From contig NYZE01000105.1 in assembly GCA_002685965.1 (NCBI GenBank), positions 1 through 53,528 of the forward strand: 53,528 bases of DNA, given 5' to 3'. How positions within the stretch are numbered: position 1 is the first letter of the stretch; each line of letters starts with the position of its first letter. The notes below the pieces were generated by a model. That model had not been told where the DNA came from and searched no databases. It worked only from the letters and a program-made list of their open reading frames with translations. The stretch is from Planctomycetota bacterium. Lineage in GTDB: Bacteria > Planctomycetota > UBA1135 > GCA-002748355. Shown piece after piece: positions 40,841 to 50,340 of this stretch. Both the position numbers and the translations under genes were made by a program.

Positions 40841-42889
40841 ATGCAACGAGACCCTTCGCGGACGGTACTCGAGCTTGGCACACGCACAGTCGAGCTCGAA
40901 ACCGGTGTCATGGCACGGCAGGCGGACGCAGCCGTGTTCGTGCGCGAGGGCGACAACGCCGTGCTCGTGACCGTCGTCGCCGCGAGAACGCCGCGACCGG
41001 GCGCTGACTTCTTTCCGCTGACGGTCGAATACCGCGAAAAGATGGCTGCCGGCGGCCGCATCCCCGGCGGCTACCTCAAACGCGAGGGCCGGATCTCCGA
41101 CCGCGAGATCCTGACCTGCCGCCTCATCGATCGGTCGCTCCGGCCGCTGTTCCCGGCGGGGTTCCGCTGCGAAGTCCAGGTGGAGGCGACGGTCTACTCG
41201 GCCGCGGCTACCGGCGACGTCGAGAGCCTGGCCCTGATCGGTGCCGGCGCAGCGCTGCACCTGTCGCCGGTGCCCTTCGACGGTCCGCTCCTCGGCTGCC
41301 GCAGCGTGCTGCACCGCGACCGCACGACGTTGCTCCCCGTGCTGGCCGAGCGCGAAGAAGCGACCTGTGACCTCATGGTGTCGGTCGGCCCGCACGGCCT
41401 CGTCATGGTCGAGGGCGAGGCCAACGAGATCGCGGAAGACACGTTGCTCAATCATCTGCTCGGCACGGTCGGCAAGCTGGACAAGTTGCGCGCCGTGCTC
41501 GAGGCGTGGCGCGAGCAAGCCGGCAGCGAGAAACGCCTACACAGCGACCCCGACTCCGACCCCGCCCTTGCCGAGCGGGCCGCAGGCGCCTGCTCCGACG
41601 ACCTGATGGCGGCTTTCGCGATCACCGGCAAACATGAGCGTCACGACGCGCTCACCAAAGCACGTGATGCCTGGCTCGCGGACTTCGAGGCGAAAGACGA
41701 AGGCGTAGCCGAGGCACACGCCGCGTTCAGCGACCTCGAGAAGCGGCTCATGCGCACGCGCGTCGTCAGCCAAGGTCTACGCCTCGACGGCAGAGCAGCG
41801 GCCGACATTCGTGACATCGCCGGTACGACACGGCTTTTGCCGAGGGCGCACGGCTCGGCCTTATTCACGCGCGGCGAGACACAGGCACTGGTGACGTGCA
41901 CCCTCGGCTCGGGCCGCGAGGGGCAGCGCATCGAAACACTGTTTGGCACCGAGGAACGTCGCTTCCTGCTGCACTACAACTTCCCACCGTTCTCGGTTGG
42001 CGAAACGCGACCGCTTCGTGGCCCCGGCCGCCGCGAGATCGGCCACGGCAACCTGGCATGGCGCGCACTCGCTGGTGTCGTGCCGGCTTTCGAGGCATTC
42101 CCCTACGCGGTGCGCATCGAGTCGGACATCCTCGAGAGCAACGGTAGCTCGTCGATGGCGAGCGTTTGCGGTGGCTGTCTGGCGCTGATGGATGCCGGCG
42201 TGCCGATCGAGCGCGCGGTCGCCGGCGTCGCCATGGGCTTGATCGCCGAAGGCGATCAAGTCGCGATCCTGTCCGACATCCTCGGTGACGAAGATCACCT
42301 CGGCGACATGGACTTCAAGGTGACAGGGACCAGCACGGGGATCACCGCGTTGCAGATGGACAACAAGATCGGCGGACTGACGCGCGACGTCCTCGAGCGC
42401 GCGATCCGGCAAGCGCGCAGCGGGCTCGATCACATCCTCGGCAAGATGCACGAGATCCTCGGCGCCGCGCGCAGCGAGCTGGCCAAGCACGCTCCGCACG
42501 TGCACACGATCCGCGTGCAGCCGCACCTCATCCGCTCCGTCATCGGGCCGCGCGGCGAGACGATCAAGGGCATCCAGGAAGCCTCCGGCGCCAACGTTGC
42601 GATCGACAACACGGGCCTCGTGACCATCTACGCGCCCGAGGGCCCGGCCGCCAACCAGGCCCTGGCCGCGATCAAGCAAGTAGCCGGCGAGGTGTCGATC
42701 GGCGAGACCTACACTGGCACGATCAGCGGTATCGCCCCGTTCGGCGCCTTCGTCAAGATCTACGAGTCTGCCGAAGGCCTCGTCGCGAACGAGAAGTTCG
42801 GCGGTCGTTCGCCACAGCAGGGTCAGGAGTGGCAAGTGCGCGTGCTCGGCGTCGACAAGCGCGGGCGCATCGAACTTGAGCCGATGTGA
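40841..42889 (+). CDS. pnp: Polyribonucleotide nucleotidyltransferase (PNPase)
   Basis: PNPase phosphorolytically degrades RNA 3' to 5'. The 682-aa protein has the first RNase PH-like domain (VTVVAARTPRPGADFFPLTV, about residues 43-62; PGGYLKREGRISDREILTCR, about 75-94), a linker helix region, and the catalytic second core (FTRGETQALVTCTLGSGREG, about 344-363; FSVGETRPLRGPGRREIGHG, about 382-401; ILESNGSSSMASVCGGCLAL, about 429-448). A KH domain (IRSVIGPRGETIKGIQEASG, about 565) and S1 domain (GTISGIAPFGAFVKIYESAE, about 626) follow. rpsO, its common neighbour, is absent. Confidence 0.97.
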   Translation: MQRDPSRTVLELGTRTVELETGVMARQADAAVFVREGDNAVLVTVVAARTPRPGADFFPLTVEYREKMAAGGRIPGGYLKREGRISDREILTCRLIDRSLRPLFPAGFRCEVQVEATVYSAAATGDVESLALIGAGAALHLSPVPFDGPLLGCRSVLHRDRTTLLPVLAEREEATCDLMVSVGPHGLVMVEGEANEIAEDTLLNHLLGTVGKLDKLRAVLEAWREQAGSEKRLHSDPDSDPALAERAAGACSDDLMAAFAITGKHERHDALTKARDAWLADFEAKDEGVAEAHAAFSDLEKRLMRTRVVSQGLRLDGRAAADIRDIAGTTRLLPRAHGSALFTRGETQALVTCTLGSGREGQRIETLFGTEERRFLLHYNFPPFSVGETRPLRGPGRREIGHGNLAWRALAGVVPAFEAFPYAVRIESDILESNGSSSMASVCGGCLALMDAGVPIERAVAGVAMGLIAEGDQVAILSDILGDEDHLGDMDFKVTGTSTGITALQMDNKIGGLTRDVLERAIRQARSGLDHILGKMHEILGAARSELAKHAPHVHTIRVQPHLIRSVIGPRGETIKGIQEASGANVAIDNTGLVTIYAPEGPAANQALAAIKQVAGEVSIGETYTGTISGIAPFGAFVKIYESAEGLVANEKFGGRSPQQGQEWQVRVLGVDKRGRIELEPM

Positions 42890-43149
42890 ACGCACAAGAC
42901 TCGCTGGTCAACGGCGCCTGACCCCGCGGACGAGCAAGCGCCGCCGCCGCCCATCGCAGAGCCACACTCCCTGTGAGGCTCGTTGCGGCCACGAGGAAAG
43001 CGACCTTGAACGGGCCCCGTTCGCGTTGACGGCGTAACGCGCTCGGCGGGCTCGATCACCTGTAGAGGACCATCTGCAAGGACAGAGATCTCTGATCTCC
43101 ACCGTCTCTGTGCTTGGGTACACAAAGCGGCGGTCTATCCTCCGCGCGC

Positions 43150-44808
43150 GTGAGCAAAGGGATCTTCAACCTCGTCGGCCTGAAGAAGGCCTACGGCCTC
43201 AAGGTCGTCCTCGATGACATCCATCTGACGTTCCTAGAAGGAGCGCGGATCGGCATGGTCGGGCACAACGGCGCCGGCAAGACCACGCTGCTCCGGATCA
43301 TCGCCGGCGAGGACAAAGCCTTCGAGGGTGAGGCCTATCCGGTCAGCGACCTGACGATCGGCTACGTGCCGCAGGAGCCGGTGCTCGATCCCGACACAAC
43401 AGTGCAGGAGCAGCTCGAGGAGGCAGTGGCGCCGATCCGACAGCTGGTGCAAGGCTACGAGGACCTCGCGACGCAGATGGCGGAGCCGCTCGACGACGAC
43501 GCCATGCAGAGGGTCATGAACAAGATGGCCGACCTGCAGAACGAGATCGACGCCAAGGATGCCTGGGAACTCGACCGGCAACTAGCGCAGGCCTCACACG
43601 CGCTCGGCCTGCCCGACCTGGACGCCAACATCGGCCGGCTTTCGGGCGGCGAGACGCGTCGCGTCGCCTTGTGCAAGGTGCTCATCTCGCACCCTGACCT
43701 ACTGCTGCTCGACGAGCCAACCAACCACCTCGACGCCGACACTGTGCACTGGCTCGAGACGCACCTGCAGAACTACAAGGGCACGATCATCCTGATCACC
43801 CACGACCGCTACTTCCTCGACAACGTGGTCACGTGGATGCTCGAGATCGAGCGCACGCAGGCGATTCCCTACCAGGGCAACTACTCGGCTTACCTCGAGC
43901 GAAAGGTGAGCCTTCTCGACGGCGAGAAGAAGCAAGAAGCGGCACGGCAGCGACGGCTCAAGACCGAGCTCGAGTGGATCCGCACCAACCCGAAGGCCAG
44001 GTCGACGAAGAACAAGGCTCGGCTCCGGCGTTACGAGGACATGCGCCAAGAACAGAAGGAGATGTCCGAGGACGCCATCGACTTGCAGATTCCACCCGGC
44101 AAAAAACTCGGCACCAAGGTGCTCGAGTCCCGCGGCCTGTCGAAGGCGTATGGCGACAACAAGCTGTTTGAAGACCTGACGTTTGAAGTCGCGCCCGGCG
44201 CAATCGTCGGCGTCATCGGCGAGAACGGCACCGGCAAGACGACGCTCTTGCGCTTGATCATGGGCCAGGAGACGCCCGATGCCGGTGAAGTGGAAATGGG
44301 CAAGACTGTCGAACTGTGCTACGTCGACCAGAACCGACTCACGCTCGAAGACAAGAACACGGTCTACGAGGAGATCACCGACGGATTGCATGAGCTGCCG
44401 TTCGGCCAGGGCTTCATCAACTCGCGCGCATATCTCGCCCGCTTCAACTTCAAGGGTGAGGATCAGCAGAAGAAGGTGGGTGAGCTGTCCGGTGGCCAGC
44501 GCAATCGGGTGCAACTCGCCAAGCTACTACGCCACGGCGGCAACCTCATCATGCTCGACGAGCCGACCAACGACCTGGACCTGCAGACGCTGCGGGTGCT
44601 CGAGGAAGCGGTCGCCAGCTTTCCCGGTTCGGCGATCGTCGTGTCGCACGATCGCTACTTCCTTAACCGCGTGGTGACCCACATCCTCGCACTCGAGGGC
44701 GACGGCAAGTGGCGCTTCTTGCTCGGCGACTACGACACGTATCGCGAGATCCGGGAACGGGAAGAGGGCGAGGCGGACGGCAAGGGCACGCACCGCCGGT
44801 TGAAGTAG
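43150..44808 (+). CDS. ettA: ABC-F ATPase, EttA type
   Basis: EttA gates the first elongation step on the ribosome according to ATP/ADP ratio. The frame is open from 43114, but GTG 43150 fits the family start (SKGIFNLVGLKKAYG), giving 552 aa. There are two ABC domains: Walker A GHNGAGKTTL (about residues 38-47), signature LSGGETRRVALCKVL (about 163), Walker B LLLLDEPTNHLD, then GENGTGKTTLLRL (about 356) and LSGGQRNRVQLAKLL (about 446). The linker has the EttA-type P-site tRNA-interaction motif region (TELEWIRTNPKARSTKNKAR, about 274-293). No TM domains occur. Confidence 0.95.
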   Translation: MSKGIFNLVGLKKAYGLKVVLDDIHLTFLEGARIGMVGHNGAGKTTLLRIIAGEDKAFEGEAYPVSDLTIGYVPQEPVLDPDTTVQEQLEEAVAPIRQLVQGYEDLATQMAEPLDDDAMQRVMNKMADLQNEIDAKDAWELDRQLAQASHALGLPDLDANIGRLSGGETRRVALCKVLISHPDLLLLDEPTNHLDADTVHWLETHLQNYKGTIILITHDRYFLDNVVTWMLEIERTQAIPYQGNYSAYLERKVSLLDGEKKQEAARQRRLKTELEWIRTNPKARSTKNKARLRRYEDMRQEQKEMSEDAIDLQIPPGKKLGTKVLESRGLSKAYGDNKLFEDLTFEVAPGAIVGVIGENGTGKTTLLRLIMGQETPDAGEVEMGKTVELCYVDQNRLTLEDKNTVYEEITDGLHELPFGQGFINSRAYLARFNFKGEDQQKKVGELSGGQRNRVQLAKLLRHGGNLIMLDEPTNDLDLQTLRVLEEAVASFPGSAIVVSHDRYFLNRVVTHILALEGDGKWRFLLGDYDTYREIREREEGEADGKGTHRRLK

Positions 44809-44826
44809 CTGGCGGCGCGGGATCGT

Positions 44827-45276
44827 CTACGGGTCGATCTCGACGAAGAGCTCCGACTTCGGGTCATGAAAGCTCAGGGGGACATCCACCTGGACCCAAC
44901 CAAGGGTGTCGTGGCCTACGAGCAGCCGGACGACGGCTTCGTTGTTGTCGGCATACTCGCCGACGACGGCGACTCCATACCGCTCACGGAAGCCGAGGTC
45001 GGCATACGCAAGCTCCGCGGAGTCGAAGGTGACTTCGCCGTAATCGTCGGTCTCCTCGAAGATCCACGGTCTCTTGCCCTTGCACAGACAATCACTCCAT
45101 TCGGTCCACGCCTCCACGATGTGCACCTCGACGCCTTCCCAGGGGTAGCCATTGCCATCAACCACGACCACGCCGACCGTGACCGGGGCGACCGCTTCGC
45201 CGATACGGTGGGCACAGCCGACAGCCAGGAGCCCGGCGAGGAGGGTGGGGAGCAGCAAGCGAAGTGGGGAGCGCAT
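44827..45276 (-). CDS. Small lipoprotein with an Ig-like/transthyretin-like fold
   Basis: The ATG at 45276 follows AAAGGA and begins a lipoprotein signal (LRLLLPTLLAGLLAVGC) with lipobox AVGC. The 149-aa product has a beta strand pattern (VTVGVVVVDGNGYPWEGVEV, about residues 32-51) of the kind found in carboxypeptidase-regulatory or Ig-like domains, with a CLC pair (about 61-63) that could form a disulfide. It is sandwiched between two ABC-F genes on the opposite strand. Role unknown. Confidence 0.65.
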   Translation of the reverse strand: MRSPLRLLLPTLLAGLLAVGCAHRIGEAVAPVTVGVVVVDGNGYPWEGVEVHIVEAWTEWSDCLCKGKRPWIFEETDDYGEVTFDSAELAYADLGFRERYGVAVVGEYADNNEAVVRLLVGHDTLGWVQVDVPLSFHDPKSELFVEIDP

Positions 45277-45431
45277 GTCGAAGGTCCTTTCTGAGGATCT
45301 CCGTGGCACATCCCATGCCAACGCAGCCACCTGAGACTAACCAGCTCCTACAAATGCACTTATGCCAACAAAACCGGTCGCGAGCTTGTCCTGTGGCCAA
45401 GACACCTGACCCGCAGAACCGCCGCCATCAT

Positions 45432-45548
45432 TCAGCGCGCGCCGACGCCCAGGAGCCTAGCGGCCGCGCCGAGAATGCAGGTCGCAATGACAACGAGTGC
45501 CTTCACGCCACTTTCCATCGGCGTTTCAATGATGATCGTCTTCTGCAT
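45432..45548 (-). CDS. Possible 38-aa single-pass membrane protein
   Basis: This minus-strand ORF encodes 38 residues with one TM-like helix (KALVVIATCILGAAARLLGV). A GGAGGG sequence lies about 12 nt before its ATG, and it begins 8 bp upstream of, and divergent from, the Uup-like gene. The stop follows a basic end (GAR). Small membrane proteins are common but hard to prove from sequence; a random ORF remains quite possible. Confidence 0.3.
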   Translation of the reverse strand: MQKTIIIETPMESGVKALVVIATCILGAAARLLGVGAR

Positions 45549-45556
45549 CCGAACCG

Positions 45557-47452
45557 ATGACCCTCCTCACACTAACTGGCGTCGAACGCTGCTACGGCGA
45601 CACGATCATTGTCACCGGAGTGGATCTGCGTATCGACGAGACCGATCGCATAGGTGTTATCGGCGACAACGGCACGGGCAAGACGACGCTTCTCAAAGTC
45701 ATCACCGGTGAGGACGCCCCGGATGCCGGTGTCCGCACCTCGAGGCGCGACCTGCGGATCGCATCCACCTCTCAGATCCCGGACCTGCCCGATGGCGCGT
45801 CGATCCGCGAAGCCGTTGCCACCTCGTTCGCGGAGCTCGACACGCTGGAGCGCGAGTTGCGCGACCTCGAAGAACGCATGGCGAAGACACCCGACGACGC
45901 CGCGCTCGTGCGCCGCCATGACCGCGTGCACGCGGTCTTCGAGGCCGGCGGCGGCTACCGCCGCCAACAGCTTGCCGAACAAGCGTTGCTCGGGCTCGGC
46001 TTCACGATGGACGAACTCCCCAAATCCGTCGACGTGCTATCGGGCGGAGAGAAGGCGCGACTGGCGCTGGCCCGCGCAATGCTGCTGCCCTGCGATCTCC
46101 TCGTACTCGATGAGCCGACCAACCACCTGGACCTCGTCGGCATCGACTTCCTCGAACGCTGGCTGGTCACACGTAGCGCGGCCGTGATCGTCGTCTCGCA
46201 CGACCGACAGTTCCTCGACCACGTGTGCACGTCGATCGTCGAGATCGACAGCGCCCAGGCGACTCGCTACCGCGGCAACTTCACGGCCTTTCACACGCAG
46301 AAGGAACGCAATCTCGAAACGGCACTGCGCGAGTTCAAGAAGCAACGCGACTTCATCGACAAGGAGAGCGCCTACATCCGCAAACACATGGGGGGCCGCT
46401 GGACCGCACAGGCGAAGGGTCGACTGAAACGCCTATCGAGACTGCAGCGACTCGCCGCACCAAAGGGAGCCAAGAGCGTGTTCAGGTTGCGTCTCGGCGA
46501 CAAAGCGCGCGGCCTCGAGGGGCAATGCGTGATCGAGGCTAGCGGCCTCTCCATGAGTTGGCCGGACGGCACGCGCTTGTTCGAGCAACTCGCACTACGC
46601 GTCTTCCACGGTGACCGGGTCGGCTTGTGCGGTCGCAACGGCAGCGGCAAGTCGACGCTGCTGCGTATCATCGCCGGTGACCTGACGCCGAAGAGCGGCG
46701 ACGTCGAGCACGCCAAGAAGCTGCGCCTCGCCTGGTTCCGGCAGGAGATGGAAGACCTGCCCACGTCCGGCTCGGTCCTGGAGATCTTCCACCCCTTGGT
46801 GCCAACCTGGACAGAAGGAGAGTGCCGGAGCTGGCTGGCACGCTTCCTGTTCTCTGGCGACGAGACCGCGCAGGACGTCGCGACACTATCCGGTGGCGAG
46901 AAACGTCGGCTATGCCTCGCTCTGTTGCTGCTGCGGCCAGCCGACGTCTACCTCATGGACGAGCCCACCAATCACCTCGACATCTCGACGCGTGAAGCGC
47001 TCGAGGACGCCCTCGAAGACTTCCCGGGAACGGCTCTCGTCGTGTCGCACGACCGTTGGTTCCTCCGCAAGGTCGCACGGCGGATCTTCGAGCTGCAGCC
47101 CGACGGCATCGTTGTGCACGAGCAGGGTATGGAGCAGTTCGAGCAGAGCCTCAACGAGCGCGCTGCAAACGAGAAGCTGCGAGCCACTGACAAGCGCAGC
47201 GAACCGCCGCGACGAACGCGTGCAGCCGAGGACACTCGGCCTGACAGCGGCAAGCTGCGCAACCCCTGGGCCTTCGAGAAGCTCGAGCAACGCATCATGA
47301 CCCTGGAAGAGGAACTCGGAGAGCTGCAGGAGCGCATCGAGTCCGAAGAGCTGTGGAAGGACCCGGACCAACTCAAGAGCGTGCAGGGTCGCGCGAGCGA
47401 GGTCCGTACCGAGCTCGAAGCTCTTTACGCGAAGTGGGAGAGCTGGCAATGA
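45557..47452 (+). CDS. ABC-F ATPase, Uup type
   Basis: The 631-aa cytosolic protein has two ABC domains: Walker A GDNGTGKTTLLKV (about residues 37-49), signature LSGGEKARLALARAM (about 163-177), Walker B DLLVLDEPTNHLDL; then GRNGSGKSTLLRI (about 359) and LSGGEKRRLCLALLL (about 443). The linker has KESAYIRKHMGGRWTAQAKG (about 271-290). A charged C-terminal coiled coil (about 575-631, EKLEQRIMTLEEELGELQER) is the mark of the Uup/YfmR group. It probably relieves ribosome stalling or aids DNA/ribosome-associated processes. Confidence 0.92.
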   Translation: MTLLTLTGVERCYGDTIIVTGVDLRIDETDRIGVIGDNGTGKTTLLKVITGEDAPDAGVRTSRRDLRIASTSQIPDLPDGASIREAVATSFAELDTLERELRDLEERMAKTPDDAALVRRHDRVHAVFEAGGGYRRQQLAEQALLGLGFTMDELPKSVDVLSGGEKARLALARAMLLPCDLLVLDEPTNHLDLVGIDFLERWLVTRSAAVIVVSHDRQFLDHVCTSIVEIDSAQATRYRGNFTAFHTQKERNLETALREFKKQRDFIDKESAYIRKHMGGRWTAQAKGRLKRLSRLQRLAAPKGAKSVFRLRLGDKARGLEGQCVIEASGLSMSWPDGTRLFEQLALRVFHGDRVGLCGRNGSGKSTLLRIIAGDLTPKSGDVEHAKKLRLAWFRQEMEDLPTSGSVLEIFHPLVPTWTEGECRSWLARFLFSGDETAQDVATLSGGEKRRLCLALLLLRPADVYLMDEPTNHLDISTREALEDALEDFPGTALVVSHDRWFLRKVARRIFELQPDGIVVHEQGMEQFEQSLNERAANEKLRATDKRSEPPRRTRAAEDTRPDSGKLRNPWAFEKLEQRIMTLEEELGELQERIESEELWKDPDQLKSVQGRASEVRTELEALYAKWESWQ

Positions 47453-47593
47453 CCATCGCCAAGCACTCTTCATCACCGGCGTGTTCGGCGACGCGGCCTC
47501 GAACGTGGTGGCAGTCAATCCCGGCAGTTGACGATCTCTGGTAGCTGTCCAACGCTGGCCTAGAGTGACTCGCCCAGAACTCTCGGTAGGCCA

Positions 47594-49312
47594 GTGAACC
47601 CTGACGTCCTCGATATCGCGGCACACGTCCGCAGCCGCCTCGCGGCGAGCGCCGAGAGCCTCGGCATCCCGACCACGACCTTCGTGCTCGACCGTCCCAA
47701 GGACGCGGCGCACGGCGACGTTGGCCTGGGTTGCTTCCCGTTCGCCAAGGCCCTCGGCAAGTCGCCGGTCGAGATCGCGAAAGAGCTGGCGGCGAGCGTC
47801 ACGCCCGACGAAGTGATCGAGTCGGCGACCGCGGTCGGACCGTTCGTCAATCTGCGCTACCGCCGTGAAGCGCTAGCCGAGTCGGTCGTCCGTGGCGTCC
47901 TCGAAGGGGCGGCGCCCTATGGACAATGGGCGCACGAGGACAAGTGCGTCGTCATCGACTTCAGCTCACCCAACATCGCCAAGCCATTCCACGTCGGGCA
48001 TCTGCGCTCGACCGTCATTGGCGCGGCGCTGCGCCGCGTCTACTCCCACTGCGGCTGGCGCGTCGAGGGCATCAATCACCTCGGCGATTGGGGCGCACAG
48101 TTCGGCAAGGTCATCGTCGCGTGGCGCCGTTGGGGCTCGGACGAGGACCTCGAACGCGCACCGATGCGGCACATGTTCGAGATCTACGTGCGCTTCGGCC
48201 AGGAAGCGCCGAACGACCCATCGCTCCAGGAAGAAGCCAGCGCCGCGTTTCGAGCACTGGAGTCCGGTGACGACAACGAGGAACGGGCGATCTGGCGGCG
48301 CTTGCGCGAAGTCAGCCTGAAGGCCTTCCAAGGGCCCTACACCCGACTCTGCGTCGAGTTCGACCACGTCACGGGAGAGAGCTTCTACGAAGACAAGATG
48401 AAGGCCACGGTCCGCCAGATCGAGGAAGCCGGCATCACGACGCTCTCCGAGGGAGCGCTCGTCGTCGAGGTCGACGGCATGCCCCCGTGCATTCTGAGGA
48501 AGACCGACGGCACGACAATCTACGCCACGCGCGACCTGGCCGGGCTGTTCTATCGCCGCGACACCTACGGCTTCGACCGGGCGCTCTACGTGGTAGGCGC
48601 CGAGCAACGGCTGCACTTCCGCCAGCTCAGAGCCGTGCTCGAACGCCTCGGCTGGCCACAGGCTGCCCAGGTCGAGCACATCGACTTCGGCCTGATCCTG
48701 TTCCACAACCCGGACACCGGACGTTGGGAGAAGGGCAAGACTCGCGACGGCAACGCGATCTTCCTGAGCGAGGTGCTCGACGAAGCTGTCGCCAACGCAC
48801 GGCGCATCATCGAAGACAAGAATCCGGAGCTCGCCGACAAGGAGGCCGTGGCCGAAGCGATCGGCGTGTCAGCCATTGTGTTCAACGATCTCAAGAACTC
48901 GCGCGTCAAGGACGTCAAGTTCGACTGGGAAGAGATGCTGACGTTCGAAGGGGAGACGGGCCCCTACGTCCAGTACGCTGGTGCGCGACTCGCTTCGATC
49001 CTGCGCAAGGCAGGCGGCGCGCCGACTGGTCCGGTTGCGTGGCAAGCGCTCGCTGATGCAGACAGCGTACTGCTGACGATGCTCGAGTACGGGCCGACTC
49101 TGCAGCGCGTCCTGGACAAGAACGAACCATCGATCCTCACCGGGTTGACGACCCGACTCGCGTCGAGCATCCACAGCTACTTACGTGAACACCACGTACT
49201 CTCCGCGGAACCGGAAATACGCGAGGCGCGGCTGGCGCTGGTCGCGGCCGCACGCAAGCTACTCGACAATGGACTCTCTCTACTCGGCATGACCTCGCCA
49301 GAAGAAATGTAG
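47594..49312 (+). CDS. argS: Arginyl-tRNA synthetase
   Basis: Class I synthetase charging tRNA-Arg. GTG 47594 starts a protein of 572 aa, close to the usual 550-580. The N-terminal additional domain is followed by the catalytic core with the HIGH-equivalent HVGH in SSPNIAKPFHVGHLRSTVIG (about residues 123-142), NHLGDWGAQFGK (about 159-170), DGTTIYATRDL (about 304) and the KMSKS-like loop KGKTRDGNAIFL (about 380). The C-terminal anticodon-binding domain begins near residue 450 (YVQYAGARLASIL). apt follows 62 nt downstream. Confidence 0.97.
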   Translation: MNPDVLDIAAHVRSRLAASAESLGIPTTTFVLDRPKDAAHGDVGLGCFPFAKALGKSPVEIAKELAASVTPDEVIESATAVGPFVNLRYRREALAESVVRGVLEGAAPYGQWAHEDKCVVIDFSSPNIAKPFHVGHLRSTVIGAALRRVYSHCGWRVEGINHLGDWGAQFGKVIVAWRRWGSDEDLERAPMRHMFEIYVRFGQEAPNDPSLQEEASAAFRALESGDDNEERAIWRRLREVSLKAFQGPYTRLCVEFDHVTGESFYEDKMKATVRQIEEAGITTLSEGALVVEVDGMPPCILRKTDGTTIYATRDLAGLFYRRDTYGFDRALYVVGAEQRLHFRQLRAVLERLGWPQAAQVEHIDFGLILFHNPDTGRWEKGKTRDGNAIFLSEVLDEAVANARRIIEDKNPELADKEAVAEAIGVSAIVFNDLKNSRVKDVKFDWEEMLTFEGETGPYVQYAGARLASILRKAGGAPTGPVAWQALADADSVLLTMLEYGPTLQRVLDKNEPSILTGLTTRLASSIHSYLREHHVLSAEPEIREARLALVAAARKLLDNGLSLLGMTSPEEM

Positions 49313-49374
49313 GCAGCCGGCTCAAGCGCCGCGGTGCTTTCCCCGACCCGACAATCTCCAACTCCCGGTCTCCC

Positions 49375-49887
49375 ATGGATCTCACCAAGTTCATTCGTGA
49401 CGTCGCGGACTTCCCGAAGCCAGGCATCGTGTTCAAGGACATCACGCCGTTGTTGTTGGATGCCAAAGCGCTTCGCTTCTCGATCACAAAGATGGCCAAC
49501 GAGGTCGCCGACCTCGACGTGACCAAGGTCGCCGGGATCGAGTCGCGCGGCTTCATCTTCGGCACAGCCATCGCGCGCGAGCTCGGCGTCGGCTTCATAC
49601 CAATCCGCAAGCCCGGCAAGCTGCCCTGGAGAACCTCGCGGATCGAATACGATTTAGAGTATGGGTCGGACGCCGTCGAGATCCACGAGGACGCCTGCGG
49701 CGCGGACGATCAGGTCCTGATCGTTGATGACCTCTTGGCCACCGGTGGCACGCTCGAGGCCTCGATCAGCCTGGTAGAGGGGCTCGGGGCCAATGTCATC
49801 GCGTGTTCCCTGGTGATCGAGCTGGCCTTCCTTAAGGGGAGGGACAGGCTTGGGAACAAACGCGTCGAAACTCTCGTCAGATACTAA
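49375..49887 (+). CDS. apt: Adenine phosphoribosyltransferase
   Basis: Apt salvages adenine by joining it to PRPP to give AMP. The 170-aa protein starts MDLTKFIRDVADFPKPGIVF and has the adenine-side segment GIESRGFIFGTAIA (about residues 55-68) and the PRPP motif VLIVDDLLATGGT (about 117-129). Length and order are normal. It is probably co-transcribed with argS; the long leader downstream belongs to the sigma-factor gene. Confidence 0.97.
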   Translation: MDLTKFIRDVADFPKPGIVFKDITPLLLDAKALRFSITKMANEVADLDVTKVAGIESRGFIFGTAIARELGVGFIPIRKPGKLPWRTSRIEYDLEYGSDAVEIHEDACGADDQVLIVDDLLATGGTLEASISLVEGLGANVIACSLVIELAFLKGRDRLGNKRVETLVRY

Positions 49888-49972
49888 TGGAATCTCGAAA
49901 CTCGGCCTAAACAGGAGGCCCCCGGCAGCCGATAAACCCATGCTGCCGTAGCCGCTCTTTTACAAACGGGGA

Positions 49973-50073
49973 TCTTCCCGAAATGGCAAACCCGTCGTGA
50001 GGCGGGGGCGCAAAGCCTCGGAGCTGTCGGTCCATCGTGGACACGGACAGCCTGCCAGGCTGCCGAAGGAAGA
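49973..50073 (+). ncRNA. Cyclic di-GMP-I (GEMM-I) riboswitch
   Basis: The conserved GEMM-I elements occur in order. GGCAAA (49985-49990) is followed by the P1b hairpin CCCGTC-GTGA-GGCGGG (49991-50006, GNRA loop). Next is the near-invariant GCGCAAAGCCTCGG (50008-50021), then the second hairpin (GCTGTC 50023-50028 with GACAGC 50046-50051; GTCCA/TGGAC inside), and the closing CTGCCAGGCTGCCG (50052-50065). P1 is TCTTCC (49973-49978) with GGAAGA (50068-50073), and GGCA (49985-49988) pairs with TGCC (50061-50064). The GNRA tetraloop is typical for docking onto P2. It lies in the 453-nt leader of the FliA/WhiG-type sigma gene. Confidence 0.93.
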
Positions 50074-50077
50074 AGAC

Positions 50078-50110
50078 ATGACTGACCCACTCGATGCGCG
50101 TGCGCCTTGA
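50078..50110 (+). CDS. Ten-codon leader ORF directly after the riboswitch
   Basis: A short ORF (MTDPLDARAP) starts 4 nt after the riboswitch P1 stem. Its likely ribosome-binding sequence, GGAAGA (50068-50073), is the 3' strand of P1, so ligand-stabilised folding would hide it. That makes it a candidate translational switch. A tiny ORF at such a spot may also be chance. About 230 nt separate it from the sigma-factor ATG. Confidence 0.4.
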   Translation: MTDPLDARAP

Positions 50111-50340
50111 CTCTCAATGCGGGCGATGCCACCGGAGGTCAGGTCATGCACGTGCTCGGGACTGTGGTGATCGTTGCCTTCGTGCAGATCGAAAACAGAC
50201 AAAGCAGGAGTCGGTCCGAGACCCGCGCGCGGATGCAGAGTTGATGCTGGTGTTCCAGCAGACGCATGCCGCGTACGTCGGACCGGGAAGTATTCGCCGT
50301 GAAGCCCTACGGCCTTCACTCCTGACCGCGAGCACAAATC
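50111..50340. other. Remaining leader between the leader ORF and the sigma-factor gene
   Basis: These 230 bases hold no convincing gene. ORFs of 60-130 codons exist on both strands but have no recognised motif. No T-rich terminator was seen after the riboswitch. The region may hold an expression platform, a promoter or just untranslated leader. Confidence 0.5.

Noticed and set aside
41861..42895. 344-codon minus-strand ORF within pnp
   Set aside because: It lies fully opposite the conserved PNPase second core, KH and S1 domains; no motif of its own.
43114..43149. N-terminal extension of the EttA-type gene
   Set aside because: Twelve codons do not match the family. GTG 43150 gives the conserved start and normal length.
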